A stretch of DNA of 64,000 nucleotides from Legionella sp. MW5194. GTDB taxonomy: Bacteria > Pseudomonadota > Gammaproteobacteria > Legionellales > Legionellaceae. Below the pieces are notes generated by a model. That model was given only the letters and a program-made list of their open reading frames with translations. It ran no database searches and was not told where the DNA came from. The stretch is taken from NCBI RefSeq assembly GCF_016864235.1, contig NZ_CP045732.1:2887501-2951500 (forward strand). The letters are read 5' to 3'. The translations under genes were made by a program, and so were the position numbers. Shown in pieces: positions 28,601-36,527 of this stretch (position 1 is the first letter of the stretch; each line of letters begins with the position of its first letter).

Positions 28601-28870
28601 ATCGACAGTTACCGCAGCAAGACGGATTTTAACCGCACCATCGATGAGTTATTGAATCAGAGCGAGGTCATTAATTGTTATCATGGACTTGTCAACCGCA
28701 GCGTGTCGAAAAAAGTCTTTAAAGACATCATCGACCAGTTTCAACGCGGAACACTGGTGCAGACATTAAAAACACAAGGGGTAGCCTACCACGATGCCTG
28801 CATTAAGCTCAGCTATGACGGGGAACTGGTGTATAAAAACGAGCGCATGCCCTGCCCGGTGCAGCCCTAA
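25631..28870 (+). CDS. Large membrane-anchored coiled-coil protein, unknown function
   Basis: 1079 residues with an excellent AGGAGG ribosome site. Residues about 15-38 form a glycine-rich hydrophobic segment (HAITGGLGLILGTGFGAYLH), probably a membrane anchor. Residues 40-720 are a long helical domain without recognisable motifs (ENRAAAVAAVQIMRNTSIILVQ region). Residues about 735-930 are a heptad-rich coiled coil (LEKLESQLNLALRQLEEQ type; KNQQQIAALSQDVRLLHG), followed by a compact C-terminal domain. Divergent from the Toprim gene; stops overlap htpX by 4 bases. Could be a secreted effector or an envelope-associated scaffold. Confidence 0.75.
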   Translation: MGILDSLISAVVSPGSGHAITGGLGLILGTGFGAYLHSLKANCEKKNLVLTLEHLPKTHAEILNENCKEIIESMLQELDALDKGCELQLQLGSALREHIDTFCYLRQRSGSEFFHIPKLHEGVKSLDLNHSTAYAIEKTINEYFETYLNVNRQVINSENRAAAVAAVQIMRNTSIILVQMMKSLASLPGYENELRLLKLKDIMKNFYTNILHNKLLTGNFNKNLHEYLITTTKQRETLALRVQGHYDQLIDQLILEQRDISIQQLAQQSSIQLHGLTSTFLELVARLFDSQAGKEFTEITTYKMAQGMLRADTAQATGSLPFPDKGIYTLLKPFAVIAENLNQLSHQEDLLSFVQYQDLFSDPALLKAIANWNQKYHYRTLSVEEQALLAEDLAMICKLLFVCQALEKNFFQSAVNYGHRGLLARGEYQAKRFIISFFYEAALQRIEHFFTRHPAFSELLHHINDPKWLEAQGIPMTGNGQSFVIKTEEASDKSLVKQNKVVTNSVFRRCIQMLNSLRVRMDYIHNAFLDRHYLDTPVGTEDSPVQTPENRVYQFNVVRLLEEFGLVDSLGINLSSKTTPKPSIDKNLLTSLQLTYFQIQQAEKLLLDLSGKLRLRTIYNPTRLTSTYQLQFDDNVVEIDAVLYDYLRNIGNAHFGWLDVPQNRLLNLVTQEQEFHFHETKGGNLAAYMTLNHQLTRLYDLTKQQVASQTNGAIEAFLSRLHDVLANRQVVIEHVTLESENLKQLAANNSRLKSEYTKNQQQIAALSQDVRLLHGQLQTTQATIAELKEKTEQNLAHIEKIETINGNIYTLLLDEFKDNINDLNDINKDLNGKLDEIQQLLRGHQSSQIQMASEEIYTLKQNMRTRIDIILQRFNRYEKSFECANDEIRKAFSRLKSNISQEKLIIEKLESQLNLALRQLEEQRQKAQFFTAKQGQIKVIVSDFKTLFAHLETTFQPRLTFFSSYRSIKTKNLMTFIEILLANQRHLKASIDSYRSKTDFNRTIDELLNQSEVINCYHGLVNRSVSKKVFKDIIDQFQRGTLVQTLKTQGVAYHDACIKLSYDGELVYKNERMPCPVQP

Positions 28871-29898
28871 GCGCGGGGTGCTTTGCGCTTAAATCCGAGC
28901 GCCTCCAGCCGTTCATCCACAGCAGGATGGGTAGAGAACGCACTGCTTAAGGATTTTACCGGGTCAAAGCTTGAGGGATCAAACAGGTAAGACGCCTGGC
29001 GCACCTGCTCATGGGGGGTATTGCCATACTCCTCGTTGTATTGCTCAGCGTGCTGTTCATGATCCTGACTGATTTTCAATAAGGCCCGGGCCATGGGCTC
29101 GTTATCGCGCATTAACTCCACCGCGCCAGAATCAGCCATGTATTCTCTCGTACGGCTTAAAAAGAGCGTTAATAACACCGTCAGGATGGGCAGAACATAA
29201 CGCAGGAGAACAATGATGAGCACCAAACGGTTGTCGCCGCGGCGATCGCGGCGGTAAATGACGGAATAAAACAGCATGTCAATGACAATCAGCAAAATAT
29301 TGCTCAATATGGCAACCATCAAGGTCAATTTGATGTCGAGATGGCGAATGTGGCTTAGTTCGTGAGCCATCACCGCCTGCATTTCCGCCCTGTCGAGCTT
29401 TTCCATCAGGCCGCGGGTAATTGCCACCATGGCTGATTTTTCGCTGTAACCGCTGGCAAAGGCATTCATGTAGTTGGCTTCAATAATAAACACCTTGGGC
29501 ATGTAGTGTAATCCGGCCGAGACTTTCATCTCTTCAACGACGTTATACAGTTGCTTTTCCTGAAGATTCGCTGCCGTTTCGGGGGTAATTTCACGGTATT
29601 CCGTTCCCATCAGCATGATGCGATCATAGAGCGCGTAGGCAGCAAAAAGAGAAATGACAGCCACTGCCCCCATGGTTAAAGTCGCATACGGTACCGCCTT
29701 TAGCGTCAGCAACGCAAGGAAGCATTGCTCCAGTGAAAGACCGGGGTAGCTGGATTGCAGAATGACCACATCAACTAACAGCCCCACGCCTACGTAAATG
29801 GCGATGAACAGGAGAATCACCGTGCGGGTTTTCCGCTGGTTGCGCCTCAACTGTTCGCGCCAGTTACCGGTGGTGGCATGGTAATCGGACAGGGCCAT
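28867..29898 (-). CDS. htpX: M48-family zinc metalloprotease HtpX
   Basis: Membrane-bound protease for quality control of inner-membrane proteins. 343 residues with N-terminal TM segments (about 26-48 and 70-90), the zinc motif HELSH at residues 179-183, two further TM segments, and REYMADSGA supplying the third zinc ligand. Longer N-terminus than E. coli HtpX. Lies 9 bases downstream of lemA, the common lemA-htpX pairing. Confidence 0.93.
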   Translation of the reverse strand: MALSDYHATTGNWREQLRRNQRKTRTVILLFIAIYVGVGLLVDVVILQSSYPGLSLEQCFLALLTLKAVPYATLTMGAVAVISLFAAYALYDRIMLMGTEYREITPETAANLQEKQLYNVVEEMKVSAGLHYMPKVFIIEANYMNAFASGYSEKSAMVAITRGLMEKLDRAEMQAVMAHELSHIRHLDIKLTLMVAILSNILLIVIDMLFYSVIYRRDRRGDNRLVLIIVLLRYVLPILTVLLTLFLSRTREYMADSGAVELMRDNEPMARALLKISQDHEQHAEQYNEEYGNTPHEQVRQASYLFDPSSFDPVKSLSSAFSTHPAVDERLEALGFKRKAPRA

Positions 29899-29906
29899 GG
29901 TCTAAC

Positions 29907-30488
29907 TCAGAACTTAACCGTGTAAGCTTCGTTCGCTTTAATCTGTTCCTCAGGCAACGCCCAATACTCAAATTGCTTGTCCAGAGCTGCCGGGAAAAAA
30001 TTAACGACCATCGCTTCAACAAAGGATTTTTTCTTGGCGTAATACCGTTCAATGCTGTCGTTGTAGGCTTGTTTGGCATAGGATAGTTTATTTTCGGTAT
30101 TGACGATTTCTTCCTGAAGTTGCAATACATTCTGGTTGGCTTTCAAATCCGGGTACTGCTCAAAAACCACGTTCAGCCCCGAGGCAATTTGGGAAATGCC
30201 ATTTTCAGCAGCAATTCTGGCCTGCTCGTCACCAGCCGCCTTAGCCGCTTGCGCCTGATTACGCAGAGCCACCACGTCCTTCAGCGTGGTTTGTTCATAA
30301 TCCATGTATTTTTTAACCGTCTCAATGAGCGATTCGAAGACTTTGAAACGTCGATCAAGCTGGATATCAATCTGGCGTTTATTGTTGTTAATGGCTTCAA
30401 TCATGCCGATTAACGCGTTGTAAATACCAATCACCCAAAAGGCAATGATCACCGCAATAACGAGGAGTACGATTAGGAATTTGCCCAT
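29907..30488 (-). CDS. lemA: LemA family protein
   Basis: 193 residues starting at MGKFLIVLLV; an ATG three codons earlier sits directly on the AGGA ribosome site, whereas this one is 9 bases from it. N-terminal TM helix with a short outside, then a helical bundle with IDIQLDRRFKVFESLIETVKKYMDYE and YNDSIERYYAKKKSF, and the end motif (ALPEEQIKANEAYTVKF) typical of LemA. Function of the family is not settled; it pairs with proteases such as htpX. Confidence 0.93.
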   Translation of the reverse strand: MGKFLIVLLVIAVIIAFWVIGIYNALIGMIEAINNNKRQIDIQLDRRFKVFESLIETVKKYMDYEQTTLKDVVALRNQAQAAKAAGDEQARIAAENGISQIASGLNVVFEQYPDLKANQNVLQLQEEIVNTENKLSYAKQAYNDSIERYYAKKKSFVEAMVVNFFPAALDKQFEYWALPEEQIKANEAYTVKF

Positions 30489-30660
30489 CTTTTGCATTCC
30501 TTTAATTATTACTGTTCAATAAGTTATAGCTCAAAGTAACAGGAAAATAAAATAGTTTAACCCCATTGCAGCATGATTATTAACGCTGTAAAGCCCACCC
30601 TTGCGGCTGCCAGACTGACTTAGGAAGCAGGTTACAGGCCATTGGCGCACGGATAGACAT

Positions 30661-33504
30661 TCATGCGCGACTTTTCTGAGCCTGCGACAGCAATGGCTTT
30701 AAAAACTGCCCTGTGTAGGACTGTGGCGAGGCGGCAATCATTTCCGGTGTCCCCATCGCGATGATTTGACCGCCTTTGCTCCCCCCTTCCGGACCTAAAT
30801 CGATAATCCAGTCGGCGGTTTTAATGACATCGAGGTTATGTTCGATAATGACGACGGTATTGCCCTGATCCCGTAACCTGAATAAAACAGCCAATAGCTG
30901 TTTGGTATCATGAAAATGCAACCCGGTCGTCGGCTCATCGAGAATATACAGGGTATTGCCTGTATCGCGCTTGGATAATTCCCGTGCGAGCTTAATGCGC
31001 TGAGCCTCGCCTCCTGATAAGGTCGTCGCGCTCTGGCCCAGACGAATATAGGATAATCCCACATCAATCAATGTCTGGCATTTGCGGGCCAGCACTGGAA
31101 TGGCATCAAAAAATACCCGGGCATCTTCCACGGTTAAATCAAGGATCTCATGAATGTTTTTACCTTTATACTGGATCTCAAGCGTTTCACGGTTGTAACG
31201 CTTGCCCTTGCAGACATCGCAGGCGACGTAGATGTCCGGCAGAAAATGCATCTCGACCTTGATTAAGCCGTCGCCCTGGCAGGCCTCGCAGCGTCCGCCG
31301 CGGACATTAAAACTGAACCGGCCCGGTTGATACCCGCGAGCGCGGGCTTCAGGCGTGCCTGAAAACAATTCACGGATGGGTGTAAAAAGGCCGGTGTAAG
31401 TCGCTGGATTGGAGCGCGGCGTGCGGCCAATAGGGCTTTGATCAATATCAATCACCTTGTCGCAGTGTTCAAGCCCGGTCAGCGATTCAATCGTGCAGGG
31501 TGTTAGCAGATTCGCGCGATTTAAGCGGTTGGCCGCCAGCGGATAGAGCGTGTCATTAATTAGACTGGATTTGCCGGAGCCCGATACGCCAGTGATGCAG
31601 GTGATTAAGCCTGCGGGAATACTGGCATCCAGGCCTTTTAAATTATTACAGGTCACGCCTTTCAGGTGAATCATGCGTTTTTTATCCACACTCACCCGTT
31701 TTTCCGGCACCGGAATGGACTCCTTCCCAGCCAGGTAGCGACCTGTGAGAGAGGCTTTGTTAGCCATGATCTCCTCGGGCTTGCCGCTCGCTACGATCAT
31801 GCCGCCGTGCACCCCGGCTCCAGGTCCCACATCCAGTACGTAGTCAGCCGCGCGGATGGCCTCTTCATCATGCTCCACCACGATAACCGTGTTGCCAAGA
31901 TTACGCAAATGCAGCAGGGTTTTAAGCAGGCGGTCATTGTCGCGTTGATGAAGACCGATGGACGGTTCATCGAGAATGTACATCACGCCAACCAATCCCG
32001 AACCAATTTGGCTGGCCAAACGAATGCGTTGCGCTTCTCCCCCCGACAGGGTTTCGGCACTGCGGGCCAATGAGAGGTAATCCAGGCCTACATTGACCAG
32101 GAAACCCAACCGTTCCACAATTTCCTTATTGATTTTGGCGGCAATTTCCCCTTTGTAGCCGTCAAGTTGCAACCCTTTGAAAAAGTCATAGGCGTTTTCT
32201 ATCGAATAGGCAGAAATCTCCGGCAGGTTTTTATTATCCACAAACACATGCCGGGCCTCTTCCCGCAACCGCGCCCCCTGACAGGTTTGGCATGGGCGTG
32301 AGGAAAGGTACTTGGCAAGTTCCTCACGAACCATGGAGGACTCTGACTCATGGTAGCGGCGCTGCATGTTGGGAATGATGCCCTCAAACGCATGGCGTCT
32401 TGACAAAAAATCGCCATGCGGACGCTGGTAGCGAAACTCAATGACCTCGCTGCCGCTGCCGTAAAGAATAATTTGCCGTATTTTTTCCGGCAAATCGATA
32501 AACGGTGTTTCCACATTAAACTGATAATGCTGCGCCAGAGACTCAAGCATCGGAAAATAATAGGTGGTTTTCCTGTCCCAACCGCGAATGGCCCCATCGG
32601 CCAGGCTTAACCTGTCATCATGAACCACGCGCTCAGGGTCAAAATACTGATCGACGCCGAGACCGTCGCAATCGGGGCAAGCGCCCATAGGGTTATTAAA
32701 TGAAAACAGCCGCGGCTCGAGCTCGCTTAAACTGTAACCGCACTCAGGGCAGGCAAATTTGGAAGAGAACACCATCTCTGTGAAATCGTTGTCCAGCGAC
32801 GCGACAATAGCGATGCCCTCCGCCAGATTAAGTGCATTTTCAAACGATTCGCTTAACCGTTGCGCAATATCGTCGCGCACTTTAAAGCGATCGACCACAA
32901 CCTCAATGCTGTGTTTTTGCCGCAGAGCCAGTTTCGGCGGATCGTCAAGCTCACATAATTCCCCATCAATGCGGGCACGGACATAACCCTGGGCCTGCAA
33001 TTGCTGAATCAGCTGCAAATGTTCCCCTTTCCGCTCGCGAACCACCGGCGCTAAAATCATGGCTTTGCTGTCTGCCGGCATGGACAAGACCTGATCAACC
33101 ATCTGGCTGACCGTTTGAGCATGCAGGCTGATGTGATGTCTGGGGCAACGGGGCTCCCCCACCCGAGCAAATAATAGACGCAGGTAATCATAAATCTCGG
33201 TAATGGTGCCTACAGTGGAACGCGGATTATGCGATGTGGCTTTCTGTTCGATGGATATGGCCGGCGACAGACCTTCGATGGCATCCACATCCGGTTTTTC
33301 CATCATGGATAAAAATTGACGGGCATAAGCCGACAACGATTCCACGTAGCGGCGTTGCCCCTCGGCATACAGGGTGTCGAAGGCCAGCGACGATTTGCCG
33401 GAGCCTGACAGGCCCGTAATGACTGTGAGCTTATCGCGGGGAATGGTCACGTCAATGTTTTTCAGGTTGTGGGTTCTCGCGCCACGAATGGTAATGGAAT
33501 GCAT
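30661..33504 (-). CDS. uvrA: Excinuclease ABC subunit A
   Basis: Damage-recognition ATPase of nucleotide excision repair. 947 residues, normal. Two ABC modules with Walker [21 protein letters not shown] (about 31-50) and [19 protein letters not shown] (about 638-656); two ABC signatures ([11 protein letters not shown] and [11 protein letters not shown]); zinc modules CPECGYS...CPDCDGLG and CEACQGDG...[10 protein letters not shown]. No clear LexA box is seen in the region upstream. ATG preceded by weak ribosome site. Confidence 0.98.
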   Translation of the reverse strand: MHSITIRGARTHNLKNIDVTIPRDKLTVITGLSGSGKSSLAFDTLYAEGQRRYVESLSAYARQFLSMMEKPDVDAIEGLSPAISIEQKATSHNPRSTVGTITEIYDYLRLLFARVGEPRCPRHHISLHAQTVSQMVDQVLSMPADSKAMILAPVVRERKGEHLQLIQQLQAQGYVRARIDGELCELDDPPKLALRQKHSIEVVVDRFKVRDDIAQRLSESFENALNLAEGIAIVASLDNDFTEMVFSSKFACPECGYSLSELEPRLFSFNNPMGACPDCDGLGVDQYFDPERVVHDDRLSLADGAIRGWDRKTTYYFPMLESLAQHYQFNVETPFIDLPEKIRQIILYGSGSEVIEFRYQRPHGDFLSRRHAFEGIIPNMQRRYHESESSMVREELAKYLSSRPCQTCQGARLREEARHVFVDNKNLPEISAYSIENAYDFFKGLQLDGYKGEIAAKINKEIVERLGFLVNVGLDYLSLARSAETLSGGEAQRIRLASQIGSGLVGVMYILDEPSIGLHQRDNDRLLKTLLHLRNLGNTVIVVEHDEEAIRAADYVLDVGPGAGVHGGMIVASGKPEEIMANKASLTGRYLAGKESIPVPEKRVSVDKKRMIHLKGVTCNNLKGLDASIPAGLITCITGVSGSGKSSLINDTLYPLAANRLNRANLLTPCTIESLTGLEHCDKVIDIDQSPIGRTPRSNPATYTGLFTPIRELFSGTPEARARGYQPGRFSFNVRGGRCEACQGDGLIKVEMHFLPDIYVACDVCKGKRYNRETLEIQYKGKNIHEILDLTVEDARVFFDAIPVLARKCQTLIDVGLSYIRLGQSATTLSGGEAQRIKLARELSKRDTGNTLYILDEPTTGLHFHDTKQLLAVLFRLRDQGNTVVIIEHNLDVIKTADWIIDLGPEGGSKGGQIIAMGTPEMIAASPQSYTGQFLKPLLSQAQKSRA

Positions 33505-33633
33505 GGAAGTGCCGGATTAATTGAAAAAAATTACAAATTATATCTCTGCTATAATTCTTAAACCAATGTTTATTTTTGACAATAGTAGTTAATTATCAAC
33601 CAAAATTGCTGTAATTGTTACAAGGAAACCATC

Positions 33634-34089
33634 GTGAAGAGTAGCCTATTGCGCAATTTTTTTCTACTATTCCTTTTTTCTCTGCCCGTTTTTTCTTATG
33701 CTGATGCCCAGGATGATGAGGTTGCCGCCTGGGCTCAGACCACGTTATTGAACACATTAACGGTTAATTACGACAGTTACGAAGAGGACATTGCTAGCAA
33801 CCGCATCAATTACACTCAAAATGCCAGGGACGCGCTGCGCGGCTTTCTTGGCAATTACCTTTCCGTTATCGAAGAAAACCAGCTCTCTCTGCATCCACAG
33901 GCTTTGGGTAACGCACAAATTATCAATGAAGGTTATTTTTCCGGCATTCATTTCTGGCGGATTAATCAGGCCATTGCCATACCCGAATTAAGCATCCAGA
34001 TTGCCTTTTCCATTGTGGTGGTTAAAGTCAATGGCGACCCTCCCTACCTGGTGCAAAGCGTCAGCATGATTAAGCAGCCTTATCCTTAA
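33634..34089 (+). CDS. IcmL/DotI-like secreted protein
   Basis: 151 residues from a GTG with AAGGAAA site. N-terminal signal peptide (FFLLFLFSLPVFSYADA). The rest resembles the IcmL/DotI C-terminal domain (TraM-like): EVAAWAQTTLLNTLTVNYDSYEEDI and the final strand VNGDPPYLVQSVSMI. Several paralogues that lack the DotI membrane anchor exist in Legionella, so this is not the core T4BSS subunit. It may be a periplasmic accessory protein. Followed by a BON protein gene. Confidence 0.78.
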   Translation: MKSSLLRNFFLLFLFSLPVFSYADAQDDEVAAWAQTTLLNTLTVNYDSYEEDIASNRINYTQNARDALRGFLGNYLSVIEENQLSLHPQALGNAQIINEGYFSGIHFWRINQAIAIPELSIQIAFSIVVVKVNGDPPYLVQSVSMIKQPYP

Positions 34090-34158
34090 CGGCGATGGTG
34101 TTGGAACCTGGCTAAAAAATGTTATACTGGGGAAATAGCCCCGGCCCTGCGAAATTCT

Positions 34159-34713
34159 ATGCGCGCACTCATCCATTTAATTGCAAGCACCCTGCTGCTG
34201 TTGTCCGTGAATTTCGCTCATGCGGAAACGAACCTGAAAGAGATTGAACAGACGTTAAGCGACTCCGTCATTACTGCCAAAATTACCGCGAAATTCACCA
34301 AAAACCGTGATCTCAATCCGCTGAAAATCTCGGTAAGTACCCGCGATGGCATTGTCACCTTAAACGGCCACGTGAATGATCGGGAAGCCTTTGTTAACGC
34401 CCTTCGCCTTACCAAAAACACCAAGGGTGTCAAGTCCGTTGAAATTGAAAATTTAATCATTCAGCCGGTCAACACCTCGTTTACCGATGCCTACATCACT
34501 GCCAAAGTGGAAGCCGCCATACTGAAGGCAAAGGTGTTCGATGACGAAACCATTCCCCTGGTAGGGATTAACGCCACGACCAGCAATGGCGCTGTGACCC
34601 TGTCTGGCCGCGTTAAAACCAATAAATCAATCATCGCCATTGTGAAACGGGTGAATGCAGTCAAAGGCGTAAAAAAGATTATCTCCAATCTGGAAGTCAA
34701 CCGGGAAAGCTAG
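34159..34713 (+). CDS. BON-domain periplasmic protein, OsmY-like
   Basis: 184 residues with signal peptide (LIASTLLLLSVNFAHAE, cleavage near 23). Two BON domains: residues about 35-105 (ITAKITAKFTKN ... STRDGIVTLNGHVNDREA) and about 112-182 (TAKVEAAILKAKVFDD ... TTSNGAVTLSGRVKTNKS). BON proteins bind membranes/lipids and respond to osmotic or envelope stress in the OsmY family. Confidence 0.92.
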   Translation: MRALIHLIASTLLLLSVNFAHAETNLKEIEQTLSDSVITAKITAKFTKNRDLNPLKISVSTRDGIVTLNGHVNDREAFVNALRLTKNTKGVKSVEIENLIIQPVNTSFTDAYITAKVEAAILKAKVFDDETIPLVGINATTSNGAVTLSGRVKTNKSIIAIVKRVNAVKGVKKIISNLEVNRES

Positions 34714-34733
34714 AGCAAGTGTAGGACACAGGC

Positions 34734-35207
34734 ATGAAACCAATAACCCGCTTTCGTATTTTTCTTTGGCAATTCAGTCATTTCAAGGTACCGTTAATCG
34801 GTTATCTGAAGCCTAAACTTTTATCCATCGATGATGCGCAGGTGGTAGTCAAACTTCCCTTAACCCGACGCAGCAAAAACCACTTGAATTCCATGTATTT
34901 TGGCGCACTGTCCGTTGGGGCTGACCTGGCTGGAGGTCTGCATGGTTTTTATTATGCTGAAAAAAGCGGGGTTAAAATCTCCCTGGTTTTTAAATCCTTT
35001 CAGGCGCAATTCATCAAGCGCCCTGAAGCTGATGTTTATTTTGTCTGCAACCAGGGCGAGGTGGTCAGGCAAATGATTGATGAATCCCGGCAGAGCGGTG
35101 AGCGCATCAATAAGCCGCTTACCATTGAAGCGTTTATCCATTATGACAGGGAACCAGAAGAGGTTGCACGGTTTATCCTTGAACTGTCACTTAAAGTAGT
35201 TGGTTGA
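34734..35207 (+). CDS. DUF4442/PaaI-like hotdog-fold protein
   Basis: 157 residues with AGGAC ribosome site. RSKNHLNSMYFGALSVGADLAGG (about 41-63) matches the DUF4442 family, a hotdog-fold thioesterase-like group in which Asn-His and the following helix form the active site. Acyl-CoA or acyl-ACP thioesterase activity is possible but unproven. Between a BON protein and a GT87 gene, probably in one transcript with the latter (9-base gap). Confidence 0.8.
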   Translation: MKPITRFRIFLWQFSHFKVPLIGYLKPKLLSIDDAQVVVKLPLTRRSKNHLNSMYFGALSVGADLAGGLHGFYYAEKSGVKISLVFKSFQAQFIKRPEADVYFVCNQGEVVRQMIDESRQSGERINKPLTIEAFIHYDREPEEVARFILELSLKVVG

Positions 35208-35216
35208 GTCGGTCTC

Positions 35217-36527
35217 ATGGTCGGTAAAAGACATCGCCTGTGGTTCATTCTGGTTACCGGAGTCACGCTTGTTTATGGACTTGTCTTTGCCATGCAGTTT
35301 AATAAATGCCTACGCCTTGATATCTCCGCATTTTATACAACCGCGCAGGCGCTGTCCCAAGGGCTTGACCCTTACCAGAATTTTGTTCCGGATTATTTAC
35401 CTCATGCCAAAAAGCTGCCGGCCAATCTTAACCCACCCATTTTTTTACTTCTCTTCAGACCCCTTTCCCAACTCCCTTATGAGTACGCAGTCCCTGTCTG
35501 GTCCTTGTTTATTTTTGCATTGGGCATTTGGGGGGCGTGGCTTACGTTCAGGCTAGCCTTCCCCAAGCCCTTTATCAAAAGGCATGGGATCCTGTTGCTG
35601 GCTGTTTACCTGTTGTTGTTCAACACCCTCATGGATACCGTCATTGTCCAGATGGGGTCTGTGATCTTTTTCATGGTAATGGCAGGCTATTTCGCCTACA
35701 CCCGCGGCCATGATCGCCTTGCCGGTTGTTTGTGGGGAAGCATTACCGCCATTAAACTCTTCCCAGGGTTGTTGTTTGTTTTTGCGTTCAGGCAACGACG
35801 ATACACCGTCTGTCTGGCCATGGCCTTAAGTTTTATCGTTCTTTGGCTCATCCCCCTGTTCACCCACGGCGCCATTCTTTATGAGCAATACTTCACCATG
35901 ATGAAGCGGGTATTATGGTATGGCGACAGTTGGAATGCATCCATCCATGGCTACCTGTACCGGCTATTGATTGACAATGTTCACCCTGACCCCGGGATTT
36001 TAGTTCTTACCAGGAGCCTGTACCTGGTGTTTTTTACCCTGATTTTTTACTGGTACTGCAAAGCCATCAAACCCGGGAATCATTCAGCCAATCCGCACTA
36101 TGCGTTTTGTTTAACCCTGCTGCTCATGCTGCTGTTAAGCCCTTTTGGCTGGCTGTATTATTTTTCCCTGCTGCTGTTTCCCTTAGTCTTAAGCTGGCAG
36201 ACACTGGTCACCTGCAGGGATATCCCGCCGCATTTAACGGCCCTCTGGTTTTTGGCCTTTTTTTTAGTGAACGTGCCACTGGATTATGTCATGTTTACCA
36301 AAATGCCTGATTTAATAAGCCGGATGACGTTGTACTCGCTCTTTTTTTATGGCCTGGTCTTGTTGATTTATGTAGTGACACGCCTTTTAGGCCGAACCTA
36401 CCCCAAGACAGCATGGAGTCTGCATAAAAACCGCGAACTGGCTGTGCCGCTTTTTTTAATCCTTGCTCTGGGTGCAGTTATTCCTGTGTTTTTTTATGGT
36501 TTAAGCCTGCTGAAGCGCCTTAGCTAG
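35217..36527 (+). CDS. GT87-family polyprenyl-linked mannosyltransferase-like membrane protein
   Basis: 436 residues with ten or so hydrophobic segments. Contains CLRLDISAFYTTAQALSQGLDPYQN near residues 29-53, the DxxxFY and YxxxxP pattern of the DUF2029/GT87 family; Asp35 is the likely catalytic residue at the first outside loop. Such enzymes use polyprenyl-phosphate sugars to decorate envelope glycans. Its stop overlaps the stop of the convergent diguanylate cyclase gene (CTAG). Confidence 0.85.
   Translation: MVGKRHRLWFILVTGVTLVYGLVFAMQFNKCLRLDISAFYTTAQALSQGLDPYQNFVPDYLPHAKKLPANLNPPIFLLLFRPLSQLPYEYAVPVWSLFIFALGIWGAWLTFRLAFPKPFIKRHGILLLAVYLLLFNTLMDTVIVQMGSVIFFMVMAGYFAYTRGHDRLAGCLWGSITAIKLFPGLLFVFAFRQRRYTVCLAMALSFIVLWLIPLFTHGAILYEQYFTMMKRVLWYGDSWNASIHGYLYRLLIDNVHPDPGILVLTRSLYLVFFTLIFYWYCKAIKPGNHSANPHYAFCLTLLLMLLLSPFGWLYYFSLLLFPLVLSWQTLVTCRDIPPHLTALWFLAFFLVNVPLDYVMFTKMPDLISRMTLYSLFFYGLVLLIYVVTRLLGRTYPKTAWSLHKNRELAVPLFLILALGAVIPVFFYGLSLLKRLS

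Noticed and set aside
24455..28870. Wadjet/JetABCD-type or Gabija-type defence locus
   Set aside because: The Toprim is of primase type and there is no SMC ATPase or kleisin-like partner or helicase; coiled coils alone do not support these systems.
33505..33633. LexA box before uvrA
   Set aside because: No CTGT-N8-ACAG pattern seen; a TATAAT near 33520-33555 occurs on both strands but is A/T-rich background.
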